Below are positions 21,376 to 34,971 of a stretch of 64,000 nt of DNA, piece by piece (the first letter of the stretch is position 1; every line of letters starts with the position of its first letter). The position numbers and the translations under genes were made by a program. The stretch covers positions 1,417,184-1,481,183 of the forward strand of contig MU001508.1 in the NCBI GenBank assembly GCA_010093485.1. The letters run 5' to 3'. The notes beneath the pieces were generated by a model. The model worked only from the letters and a program-made list of their open reading frames with translations. It searched no databases and was not told the DNA's origin. Source of the DNA: Karstenula rhodostoma CBS 690.94. Lineage: Eukaryota; Ascomycota; Dothideomycetes; Pleosporales; Didymosphaeriaceae.

Positions 21376-24300
21376 ATTTTTTAAACTCCCTTAAAAACCT
21401 ACTAATATTAGATACCTTTAATAGAATTAACTACTATAAAGATTAAATCCCTTTTAGGTAGAAATATATATCTATTATAAATATACTAAAAATAATATAT
21501 ATACCCTTAGTAAATAGACTTAAAATATAATTAATTACCTACTTATTACTTATATTTTATCTATTTAAACCTACTTTTTATTTTTATAGTAAATATTAAT
21601 TTATATAATATCTTTATTTTAGATAGCCTTTTTTTTTTATTTACTTTATCTCTAAATAGTTCTATACCTACTATACTACTATTTATAACTAAATATATAA
21701 AAATAAAATCTCTAGTATCTAAATAATTTATTAATAGAGACCTAATATTTTTCTTTTAGAGCTATATTAGAATTTACTCTATAAGCTATACTACTAAAGT
21801 AATAGTAACTTTTAATTTTAATAAAAAAAATCTTAATAATATTTTAAAGGTAAATAACCCCTATTATAGTATAACTATAGGTAAAATACTATATATACTA
21901 CTCTAAAGTTACTTACCTATCCTAATATAAAAATAGGTACTAGTAGTTAAAACCTCTAATATATAACCTCTCTATAAACTAGAAAATCTATTCTCCTAAA
22001 TTAAATTTTTCCTACTAGAACTAGGTATCTAGCTATCTAAAGGTACTAAAGAATACCTAGCTAATATTAGTAAGGTTAAAAAGGAATTAGGTCTTTATTA
22101 GAATTCTAGAATTAGAAACTATAAAGAGGAAAAAAATAACTTTAAGACTAGTCTATAAATAGCTAGACTATAAGAGTTAAAAAAAGTATTTAAACTATAT
22201 ATAGTTTTTACTAATATTAATATAATTATCTTAGACCTAATTACTTTAAATAAAAAGTACCTAGAGACCTTAAACTACTAAGGTCTAGAGTTTACTACTA
22301 CTTCTAATATATATATAGGCTATATTAAGGCTAATATAACCCTATTTACTATAAAGCTATAACTTATAGCCTTATTCTATTATATATATAAAGTATAGAA
22401 TTAATAATAAAAGCTAGTCTAGTAAAATACTAATTTAAATAATAAAATTAATATTATAATAGACTTCTAGATATAGACTTAAAAGAAAAATAGTTATTTA
22501 TAAACTAAAATTATAGAACTAAAAAAGACTACTAAGGCTAAGAATTAACTAATATAGATAATAATTAGTAATTTAAATAATAATAATAGTTTTAAGTTAC
22601 CCTACTAGTTTAGTACTTCCCCTACTAAGCTAGTGCCTACTATTAAATATAATACTAAACTAGTTATTCTAAAAATAGATAATTAGTAAAGTATAAACTA
22701 TTCTACTATAAATTAATATATTCTAAAAGTAAATATCCCTAGTAAACTTTTCTATAAAATACTAAATCTTTATTATATAAAGTACTAAGCTTACTAGAGT
22801 AAATATCTATTTCCTAAGGTTCTAGACCCTAATAAGTTTAATAGTAATAAGGCTTAGTTTAAGCTATAGTTCTATTTACTAGAGATTAAGATTAAGTCTA
22901 ATATAGACTATTTTTAGTAAAATACTTCTAAAGAATATACTATAGCTATTACTAATTATATTAATATATAACTAGAAGGCTATACCTTTAAAATTTTTAA
23001 TATTTAAAAATAATAGTAATTAATTATATCTTTTATAGATCTATATAATTACCTCTAAACTATATTTATACTACTAAACTAGAATATTAATACCTATACT
23101 AACCTTTAGAAGATAATACTTCTATCTAGAAAAAATATAAACTTATTTATTATATAATATAATATATTTATAAACTAGACTAGGTTTTATTTTAATAATT
23201 CTAAAGAAATATTTTATAAAAAACTCTATATAAAACTTACTAACTAGCTTATTTAGAATACTATTAATCTTACTATAGACTATAATAAATTTTATACTAT
23301 TATCTATAAACTATATAAAGTCTATAAGTATAACTATTAGGCTAACTATAACTAACTTACTCCTTTTACCCTATACTATTATAAGGAGTTTTTATTATAA
23401 ATAGTTATTTTAGCCCCTTATTATACTATAGGACTATCTAAAGATACTATAGTAGAATTAACTCTAAAGTACTAATCTACTAACCCTAAATATAGGTACT
23501 CTAAAGAGTAGTATTATAAAAATTAAGTATATTATAACTACCTTTCTAAGGACTATATTTATTATAATTACCCTATTAAACCTTATAATAGATATACTAT
23601 TACTATTATTATAAAGATTTAAGAAGAAAATAAGGCTTATTTTTTTTTAGAATCTAGTAATAAATATACCTCTAATAAAGACTCTAAGTTAGACTTTAAG
23701 TTAGAAAACTAGAGGTACTAGTTAACTCTAAACTAGTACCCCTAATAGAAATAGTAGGTATAAAACTAATTAATTTATAGAAGCTAGCGTTTTATCCTAA
23801 AAAGTATTACACTAACCCTAAAAATATTTAAATCCCTAATTTATTTAGGGGAATACCTTTTATACTTTCTATAATATTTTAAAATAATAGATATAAGATT
23901 TATATATATAGTCTTATTAATTCTAGTATATTTATATATAATCTTATTACCTTATAGTTAAAGAAAATACTAAGGTATTAACTTAGTATTAAGTTAATAT
24001 AGCTTAAATATTTAATCCCCCTTAAGAGTTTTACTAGTAAAAAGGCTATCTTAGTTAATTACTACTTTTAAATAGTACTTAATATTAATAGATACCCTAT
24101 AACTATATAATTTATTCTATATAAAATAGGAGACTATAACCTTATTATAGAATAAAAATTCTTTAAGAATACTAAATTACTAATTAATTATTATAACTAG
24201 TACTTAATATAGCTAGATAATATATTATTATAAATTATTACTCTACTTATAGTACTATACTACCTACTCCTACTAGTTAATAAAGAATACTAGTTTAATA

Positions 24301-27300
24301 CTAACTAATAGAATACTAACTTTAAAAAGAAGAATATTTAACTTTAATAAGTATAATTACTCTATAGGGAATACTCTCCTATAAAGGAGTTTAAGATCTC
24401 TATAGAGCTTATAATATTATCTATCTCTCTAATATAGGCTACCTTCTAAAACTATAGTAATTATTAATTACTTTTAGTAGAGTCTATTCTAGATAAGGAT
24501 TTTATTATAGTATACTATATATTTTTAAATAAAAATAGTAATAAAGCTAAACTACTAGAATCTAGAAATAAAAGTTAGTAATTAGCTAAGTTTAGTATTA
24601 AGGATAATACCCTAGTATATAGATATAGTAATAAGTTACTATATAATAATAAATTATTACTAGGAGAATTAATTACCTTTACTAAGCCTAATCCTACTAA
24701 AGACTTTAATAAATAAGCTACTAAGAAACTCTTATAAGAGCTAAGGATTAAATTAAAAAACTATCTAAAAAACTAAATTATTACTACCTTTTACCCTATA
24801 GAGTAGCTTTAATATAAGAAAAATTTATATAAAATAAATAAAATACTATTTAATCTAGGGCTACTATCCTTAGAGAAATCCCCTAAGTATTAAATACTAA
24901 TAAGGGAATAGCTCCTTAAGGTTAATATTAATATTTTAATTATCTCTACTATAGTATTTATAGTTAGTATATAAGGTATAGAAATTAGCTCTATTAGTTA
25001 ATATAAGTTACTTAAATTTATAGAAGCTAAGTATTATAAGAAGGAAACTATAGTTAACTCTCTAGAAAAGTTTTAAAAATAGCTACTAGTAAAATTTAAA
25101 GCTAAGCTTCCCTACTATAGATAGGTAGGGATAGATATTTTTTACTTTAGTAAATAAGAGGTAAATACCTTATCTCTATAATAGAAAGGTATTAACTATA
25201 ATATTATCCTTACTAAGGATATTAATATTTTAAAAACCTCCCTACTATATCTTATATCCCTTAATAAGCTAGAATTACTATACCTATATATTTAGGATAT
25301 AATAAAGAAAGGGTTTATCTTTCCTAGTAATATTAGCTTTACCTTCCCTATCTTATATATAAAGAAGTTTAGAAAGGAGTAGTATTTTTATATTAATTAT
25401 AGGAGACTTAATAATATTACTAAAAAGAATATTATTTCTATATTACTATTAAAGGAAATTCTTATATACCTATCTAGGATATATATATTTACTAAACTAG
25501 ATCTATAATAAGCCTTTTATTATATATAACTTACTAAATATACTTTTAACCTCTTTATATTTTAAATTTAATATAGTAACTTTAAGTATAATATTCTTTC
25601 TTTTAGTATAACTAATAGACTAGTATTATTCTAATACTTTATTAATATAATTTTAGCTAATATAATTAACTTAATTTATATAGTTTATATTAATAATATC
25701 CTTATCTACTATAAAAACCCCCTAAAGTATAAGGCTTATATATCTAAAATTATTAAATAGCTAAAAAAGTACTACCTCTATTATAATATTAAGAAAAGCG
25801 AATTTACTATTTAAGAAATTAAATTTCTAGACTTTATTATTACTACTAATAGAATCTATAAGAATCTTAAAAAGGAAACTATAATATAGAACTAGAAAGA
25901 GTCTATTAGCCTCTATACCCTTTAATTCTTTTTAGAATTCTATAACTACTATTAAATCTACCTTAAAAACTATAAATATATTATTTAATCCCTAACTAAG
26001 CTAACTAAAAAAGATATCTAGTATAAGTTTAAAAATAAGGAATATACTATTTTTTAAGTTATAAAGGATTTTCTCTACTTAGATAATCTTATTATATAAT
26101 ATTCCCTATACTATAAAATATAAATAGAGACTAATACTAGTAATAATATTATTATAAAAGCTATCTTATAGATATAAAATAATAGAATCTAAAAACTTTT
26201 TAGTTTCTACTTATATAAAATAAAACTAGTAGAGATAAATTATAATATTTATAATAAGAAAATATTTACTATTATAGGTAGGTTATATATATAGTATACC
26301 TAGCTTATTAGTTTATAGTTAAAAGAACTATTTACTATTATTATAGACTATTATATACTTAAATACTTTTTTATAAAGTAAGAACTTATACTCTACTAGA
26401 TTTATTAATTAGAAGTATTATTCTAGTATAACTATATAATTATATTTTACTCTAAATTTATAAATATTATAGCTAATATATTATTATAGAAATAGAAAGA
26501 ACTAGTTATATAAAAGGTAAAAGCTAAGTTAGCCTATATAATATACTTCTTTCCCTAATAATAGAATATTACTAATAATAATACTAATAATAAAGACTAT
26601 AAAGTAGTAATATTAGTTACTACTACTAAGCTAAATTAGTAAAGTAGGGAAACTAAATTATAAGACTCTCCTATTATACTAGTAAACTATCTACTTAAAA
26701 TAAATTATACTAATCTAACCTTAGAACTATTTTAAAAGGCTATTTCTAAACTAAATAGTAAGTATAATAGAATACTTTTTAGACTTCTTTTATACTAAAA
26801 CTACCTAGTTATCTCTAAAACTAGTTAGTTTTAAATAATCCTTATTAATATAGTTTACTCCTACTAGATAACTATATACTCTAGTACTAAAAAAACCTAT
26901 AAACTTATTTAGAAATTATACTATTAAAGCTATATATATATAGATATTAAATAGTTTATATAAAATTATAAAATCTACTACTAGACTAAGCCCCCTTATA
27001 ATAAAAAGCTAGGCCTACTTTAGTTACTACCTATTTTAGAGACTATATAGTAAAATATTTTTATAGACTTTAAAAACTTTCTACTAGACTAAAAGGGCTT
27101 TAATAATATTATAGTTTATATATACTACCTAAGTAAATATACCTTTTTACTATTATATTATAAAATAATTACTATAGAATAGACTATCTCTTTTTATTAC
27201 TAGTATATCTAGAGGATTTTTAGTATTCCTAAATTTATTATATTAGATTAAGGGCTATAGTTTATTTCTAATTTTACTAGTAAACTATATTACCTTATAG

Positions 27301-28740
27301 ATATATAGTAGAAACTTATATCTATAGATTATACCTAAATAAATAACTAAACTAAAATATATAATAAGTATATTAACTAGTATCTCTATCTATTTATTAA
27401 TAAATTTTAAAATAACTAGTTAAATCTACTCCCTTTAATAGACTAGGTATAAGCCTCTTTACCTAATAAATCTACTAGTTTCTTTCTATATAAAATTAAG
27501 TTTAGTTATAAAGTTAAAGTCTTTTAGAACTAAAGAAATAAAGTTAGATTACCTAAGAATTTCCCTAATAATATTAGCTCTAAATAAGCCTATAAGTTTA
27601 TTATTACTTACCTTAAAGCTATTACTTAGATCTATAACTAGGCCTATTAGAATCTTATTATAGTATAAGACTTAATAGTAAAATAAGCTAATAAATACTA
27701 CTAATTATTTAATTTTATTATTAGTAACTTTATTTATATTATTTTAAAAGGCTTTTTAATATTATATCTCTTTATTAAACTTAATAAGTAAATATATAGT
27801 CTATACTATATTATAGGGATAAAAAGGTTATTTTATAAGCTTAAATTACTATTATATATAAAAATTTATCTAGTATTTTATATAGACTATCTTTAGAAAG
27901 TACCTAATAACCTACTTTCTAGATAATACTAACTATAGGAACTACTAACTAAAGTTAATAGTACTTTTAAATAAAAGATATTACTTATTTATAATAACTA
28001 ACTAAGCTAGAGAAAACTCTAGTACTAAATAGTATAGTAAGGCTATAATTTAGATAATATATAGTATCTAATATTTAACTTTAAAAATACTTTAAAGCTA
28101 GTAGGTAACTTTTATAATACTAATCCTTAGGTAACTAGGCCCCTTAAGTACTTAGATATTTAGAAGAAAGCTATCCTTAATAAAGTATTTTTAGATAGTA
28201 ATTCTAAAAATAATATACCTATTAAAGTAGGTAGTTAATAAAGGATTACCTAAAAATAGGCTAATTAGTATAGTAGTTTAATCTAGATAGTTTATCTAGT
28301 ATCTATAAAATATACTTATTTTATACTTTTTAGTATTATAAAGAATTAAACTTTATATATTAAATACTTTAAGCCTTTAACTATAATAAGAAATTTAAAG
28401 TTTTAAACTAGATCTTAACCTCTCCTTATAGAATTAGGGAACCCTATATAATATATATATAATAGTGTATAGCTAACTACTTAGAAAAATTCTAAATAAA
28501 GGTATTTTTATATAGAAAATTATAGAGCCTTATATAATTATACTAGAGTAGAATATTCTACTCTAGTTTATAACTATATAAGTTTAATAGGAAATTTTTT
28601 AAGAATATAAAGAATATTTTCTTTATTTTTATTTTTTTCTCTCTAGACTAATTTATTCTTTTTTTTCTTTTTATAGATATAGGTATTCTTATAGTCCTTA
28701 GAGACTATTAAGACCCTAGATCGCGCTTAAAAAGGGGTAG

Positions 28741-28986
28741 TATAAGGGTTAATTTAACTTAAAGTTAAATCCCCTTATAGGATATTTATCTACCTTTAAG
28801 TTTAGGCCTTATCTAGTAGCCTATATATAGATTAGTTAGTAGATCTTAAATATCTAGTATATAAAGAGTCCCTCCTTAGAATCCTCTCTATTTTAATATT
28901 TTAAGTTTAGTCTTAATTTATATAGTTTCTTCTATCTATCTAATTCTAAGAGTATTTACCCTATTTAGCTATATCCTAGTCTTATA
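28741..28986 (+). repeat. 3' LTR of G1 copy B
   Basis: 246 bp, same termini as the 5' LTR, followed by target duplication CTATA. Confidence 0.94.
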
Positions 28987-31900
28987 CTATAATAATTTTA
29001 AAAATTTTATAATAAAATTTATTATTATACTTTATTATAATTATTTTACTATAGATAATAGTTATAAAAGTTTATAAAATTTATATCTCTTAGACTTATT
29101 TTTTTAATAAGCTAAATAATTACTTATCTCTATTATAACTAATTATTTAAATTTAAAAATAGTATATTTATTCGTAATATAATATATTATTTCTTTAATA
29201 TTTAAATATCCCTATTTTTTTAATTTATATAGTCTCCTAATTAGAATAGATATATATCTATTATTAATAATAATCTTTTATTAATAATCTTATCTAGTTT
29301 TATTAAAACTATACTTAAAGAGGTTATATTTTTTTTTCTACCCTTAATTAAATTTCTAGTAGTTCTAGAAGTTTTATATTTTTAGTTTTATATATCTTAA
29401 ACTAGTTATTTATACTCTAATCTTTAGTTAATTATATTTAAATATATTATTTTTATATTTATATAATACTATATTATATAATTTAATTTTATCTTTAATT
29501 AAGTCTAGTTATTTACTTAAGGTATTTACTATACTATTAAAAGTTCTAAATTAGTAATAAATTATAAAATTAAAATTTACTAAGAATTCTATTTATTATA
29601 TTTATTATTAGTTAAACTTCTTTATTAATATAAAGCTAGTAAGATTCTAATAGTCTATTTATACTTCTACCTTAAAATAGGCTCTAATAATCTATATTTT
29701 TTATTATTTAAAAATATCTACTATTATTAGTAGTTTCTTATTATAAATATTATAGTTAAATTCTACTTTTAAAAACTTTTATAAATAATAAAATACTAGT
29801 CTCTATTTTTTATTTTTATTTAATTATAAGAGAATTACTTCTAATATATAGTTAGATATATCTATTTTAATTCTAGTTAGTTTTTATAAATTAAATATTT
29901 ATAGAAATAGAGTAATTAGGAATATTATCTATAATTTTCTAAATACCTCTAATAGTTTTCCTTAAATTAACTATATAATTTTATTATTACTTTTCTTTAT
30001 AAAATTTATTAGTAATATAGTAGTTTTAGAATAGTCCTTTATAAACTTCTAATAAAAGTTAGTAAATTCTAAAAAAAATTAGATATTCTTTACTAATTTA
30101 AAAACTAGCTATTTTTATATAGTAGTAACCTTCTTTAGATTTATTAATATACCTTTTTTTAAAATAATAAATTCTAAATATTCTATTTTAGTAATATAGA
30201 ACTTATACTTATCTAGATAAAAAAATAACTAATACTTTTTTATTTTTTTAAGTACTTTCTTTATATATTTAATATATTCCTCTAGTATTCTAGTAAAGTA
30301 AATAAATATATTATTAAAATATACTATATAGAATATATTTAAATATTTATATAGTACTTTATTAATAATTATCTAAAATATTATAGGGGTATTTATTAAT
30401 TTAAATAGTATAATCTAGTATTTATAAAGATTATATCTAGTTCTAAATACTATTTTCTATTTATATTCTTTAGTAATTTATATATAGTAATATCTATTAT
30501 ATATATTAAATTTTATAAATTACTTAACTCCTTAAAATTAATTTATAAGTTTTATAATTAAAGGTAATAAATACTAATTCTTAATTATAGTATTATTTAA
30601 CTATTTATAATTTATATAAAGTTATAGCTTACTATTCTTCTTAAATATCTATAGAATTAAAAAGGCTATAGAATTATAACTTTTCTAAATATACTTTTAT
30701 TTTAAATTCTTTTATAAGTATTTCTATATTTCTTTTTTCTAATCTATTAATATTAGTTTTAGTTATTCTAGTTATAATTTTATACTCTCTTCTAGAGATA
30801 TTTTATAATTCTATTCTTAATAATCTAGTAATTCTTTTCTTTTAATTTCTTTAAAAAGTTCTATATACTTCTTATATTCTAGTAGAATTATTAATAGTTT
30901 TTTTATAATCTAGAAATCTAAATATTATATCTAGATAATTCGCGCTTATTCTAGATTTTTTTTAAGAATTCTAGTAATTTTAATAGCTAAAATCTCCTTA
31001 GTCTATTATTATATAGCCTACTTAATTAAAATATTTAGGGTTTTTAATTTTACTTTCTATAGGTACCTTATACTAGTAATCTATAATATTAATCCTTAGC
31101 TATATATTAATTAACTTTTCTAGTTAATATCTAGATTATTTTCTAATAATTAGTTATAGTCTATAATAACTTCTAGATTTTCTATATCTATTATAGTAAA
31201 ACTATATTAGTTTTTAAATTTTTTAATATCTACTAGTAATAGTAATATTTTAAAGTATAACTAGTCTTTACTATATCTTTAAAAAAATATTCTATTTATT
31301 ATTTTTAATTAGACTAGCTCTATTTTATTATAATATAGTAAATTATATTCCTTTATTATTTTAAATAAAATTAGATATCTAGTAGTACTAGGGTCTATTA
31401 GTATATTTACTTAGAATTCTTTAATTATAATCTACTTTTCTATATAAAATTCTATAGCCCTACTATTTTTATTTACTTTTTAAGCCTTTAAAATATTCTT
31501 ACTAGCTTAGCTTATTACCTAGTAATATTCTAGTTTTTTAACTTTATTTAAGTTTTATTATAGACTTCTATATATTTATATTTATTATATAATAAATAGT
31601 TATTATATTATAGATTCTTTATTTTCTTAGACTCTTTTATATATTATCTCTAATTACTTTTTTAGTATTTCTAAGAAATCTTAGGGTAATTCTAATATAT
31701 ATACTTCTAGTATTATTTTACTCTAAAAACTTAAATAAGTTTCCTTTTATTTACTTAGTTATAGTATATAGGGTACCCTATAATTAAATAGTTATATAAT
31801 CTAAGGAATTTATAATATTTCTTTTACTAACTATTAGTAATTTCTTCCTTTTTACTAAGATATTTTAGATATTCTTCTATATAGTTATAGTTTTTTTATT

Positions 31901-33578
31901 AAACTTATTATATATAGTTTAGATCTTTCTATAAGGGATAAATATTATTACTATATTTATAAAACTTTTTAATTTCTTTTAAATTATATTCTATAGGCTA
32001 ATATTTTACTATATACTTTTATTTCTAATATATAGGGTAGTAGTATAAATAATATTAATACTATTCTAGAATATTATAGTATTTCCTTTATTCCTTATAC
32101 CTATATATATAATATAACCCTATAGTATAATTTTCCTTTAGTAGTTTCTTATACCCTAATTTACTAGATATTTCTACTACTATATTTTTTTTCCTTCTAT
32201 AATATTTATATTTAGCGAATCTATAGTACTACTATATAATTATTAAATAATTATTATTTATTTAGATTTATTATACTAAAACTAATATTTTATCTTATTT
32301 TTTCTTTATTTAGTAGTATATTTAGTTAGTATCTATATCTATAATTCTAATTTTATAATTATAAACTAGTATAAAATATTTATTACTTTTATATATCTAG
32401 TATAGATTTTATAGAATTTAATTTATAATATTTTTTTTATTAGTTATCTCCTAGACTTCTATTAATAAATCTAAGAAATTAGATTTATTTTTTATATTAT
32501 TCTCTTATAATAGTATAGAAATTCTAAACTATAATATTACTATAGCTATTTTTATTATTTAAACTTACTTATTCTAGAACTTTCTAGAAAGATATTTAGT
32601 TTTAAAATATTCCTTTTCTCTATAATTTAAATAAGTTCTATTTTTAAAGTATTATTATTAGATATTATTCTACGTTTTTTATTATAAAATTTATTCTTTT
32701 TTTTTATAGACCTTATTTCCTATAATTATATCTCTATCGCGATTTTTTTACTTATAATATAATTTCTATATATTAGCCTTTAGACTAAATATTAGTTTAG
32801 TAGATTTTTTTTTTTTTAGCTATTATTTATATAATCGATAGTTAATTTATACTACTAGTTTAATTAAAACTTCTAGACTATTAGACTTTTTATAATAGAA
32901 TAGTTTATTTTTAATTAATTTCTTTAAACTATTATAATAGACTACTTATAGTAGAATATTATTCTAATTAATTTTAGTCTAGAGTTATTAGAATATAGTA
33001 GAGTATTTACTAGCTAATCCTATTTATTTAATATATAAATAAGTTATTTAGTCTATTATTCTTTATTTATCTTACTAAATATAATTTTAATTTATTTCTT
33101 AAATTCTCTCTAGAATATAAAGATTTTTATAGTTTCTTTATTCTATTTTTCTAGTTCTATTTTATATACTAGAAAGTTTTTAATAATTAAGTATATTTAT
33201 TTTACTACCCTTCCCGTTATATATATTATAGTAGCTAAGATTTTTACTTAGTTATTTCTAAATATATTATAATTATACCTATAATATAACTTTATATTTA
33301 TTAAAAATATTTTAAAATTAATCTTTATTTCTCTATTATAGAGTTTTAAAATTTTAAAATTAACTTTTAGTAGATATATTACTATAGTTATAAAAGCTTA
33401 AATCTATTCTATAATTATAGCTAGTTATATTTTAAACTATTTTATCTTCTTAGCTTATATTACTAAGAAGGTTACTAGATTATTAACTAGACCTAAAATA
33501 GTACTTATTCTAAAATCCTTTAAATTAGTAGATATATTTAGTAATACTATATTAATTTAAATCCTTAGATAGTTAAAG

Positions 33579-34079
33579 TATTATAAGGGGTTTTCTATAT
33601 ATCTAATCTAGATTTATACCTTAAGGATTATTTAAGGAATAAAATATAATAGAGGTAAGTATTAAACTAATTAATAATTTTATATTATAATAAAATATAA
33701 TATAATAATATTAAAAAAAGACTAAGTATTTATATATAAATAAAATACTTTAATTTAAGTATAAAAATTAATTATAAAAAATAAAAAATATATAGAAATT
33801 CTCCTAAACTATATATTAGTTATTTTAATTCTTACTATTCTAGAATTCTCTAGTCTATTTTTATAGATTCTACTTTTTTAATAGAAGTATCTATTCTACT
33901 TCTACTAAAATCTAGTATTTTTAAAATTTTATACTTTTAATAGAATTATATTATATAATCTATAATATAAACTATTTTATAGACTTATATATAAATATCT
34001 ATTAGTTTTATCTCTATTACTAATATTTTATATATAATTCTTTTTTTTTTTTTAGTCTAGTTCTATTATAATTATAATA
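33579..34079 (-). repeat. 5' LTR of the G2 element (501 bp)
   Basis: Pairs with 18695-19196 and is followed by target duplication AAATA at 34080-34084. Confidence 0.88.
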
Positions 34080-34685
34080 AAATATATACTAACTATATAA
34101 ATATATATAAATAAATTTCTATAATTTTTTATAATACTAGTATATATAATAATTTAGTATAATTTATTATAATTACTATAGAGATTATAAAGTTTACTAG
34201 TTTCTAGTTAATTAATCTCTATTAGTATATTTTAATATTATACCCTAATATTATTAACTCTTTATTTTAATATTAGTTTAAATTACTATAGTTTACTATA
34301 TATATTTTATTTATAATATATATTTCTATATTAAAATAATTTTTATTACTAGTATTTATATTTTTATTTATATTATAATCTCTTTACTTTATATTTTAGT
34401 CTAGTATTATTTTTTACTATTTATACTAATTATTATATTACTATTTTTTTTAGAAATATTTATATTTATAATATTCTTTATAATAACCTTATTAGTTTTT
34501 TTAAAAAAATTATTTATACTTTATTATATATATATCTATCTAGCTATCTATATTATAAAATAATAAAATAATTATTTTTAATTTTTTCTATTCTATATAT
34601 ATATAGGTTTCTAAATAAATTATTTAAACTTTTTAATTTTTAGTAATAGTAAGTTAATAAGTATAATATTTATTTTTACTAGATT
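34080..34685. other. AT-rich spacer between the G2 and copia elements
   Basis: About 600 bp of RIP-like AT-rich DNA with no ORF. The first ~30 bases resemble the sequence just left of the G2 element, as expected for two sides of one insertion site. No element family recognised. Confidence 0.5.
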
Positions 34686-34971
34686 TATTAGATTATATAT
34701 ATATATTATTACCTATAGTATAGTATACTTATTATTATAGTAAATTATAGTAACTACTAGTAGTAGTAGGTAGTAAGTATAAAAGGAGAGACTAGGATAT
34801 TTTATATTATTAGGACTAATATAGGGTACTAAGGTACTATTTAAGGGCGTATTTTAGCTAGACTTAGAATAATAATAAATTATAATAATTTATATAAAAA
34901 TATAATATATAACTAACCTATCTATATTTATAGTTTATAGTAATCTATTATTATTTATAGTAGATTTAATA
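34686..34971 (+). repeat. 5' LTR of copia copy 1
   Basis: 286 bp, matches 39932-40217, preceded by AGATT. Confidence 0.92.

Larger units (their letters stand above)
20899..28986 (+). mobile_element. Ty3/gypsy LTR retrotransposon, family G1 copy B, full length (8088 bp), RIP-inactivated
   Basis: Identical-length LTRs (246 bp) are flanked by a perfect 5-bp duplication CTATA (20894-20898 and 28987-28991), so the element is structurally complete. It is inserted inside the G2 element. After the 5' LTR comes a 46-bp tandem repeat in the leader (about 21266-21375), then a gag-like region. A zinc-knuckle remnant at 23530-23571 has C-x2-C-x4-H-x4-C spacing, but every Cys/His codon now reads TAT or TAC, exactly what TGT/TGC and CAT would become by RIP. 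Reverse transcriptase Y-I-N-N lies at 25686-25697. Integrase remnants near 27060-27260 parallel copy A. A purine-rich tract precedes the 3' LTR. Stops are pervasive and no product is expected. Confidence 0.94.
18695..34079 (-). mobile_element. Ty3/gypsy LTR retrotransposon, family G2, minus strand, split by G1 copy B
   Basis: Terminal LTRs (18695-19196 and 33579-34079) begin TATTATAA and end TTATAATA, an 8-bp inverted terminus (ancestral TG...CA after RIP). They are flanked by a 5-bp target duplication AAATA (18690-18694 and 34080-34084). Removing nested copy B with its duplicated site leaves about 7.3 kb. Orientation is minus: just inside the left LTR a pyrimidine-rich stretch (about 19198-19212) is the complement of a polypurine tract, and the reverse transcriptase tetrad reads Y-F-N-N on the minus strand at 30310-30321, preceded by Val, as expected if Y-F-D-D lost both Asp to RIP. 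The right portion (28992-33578) therefore holds the 5' half with reverse transcriptase, and the left portion (19197-20893) the 3' half. Stops fill all frames. Confidence 0.87.
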
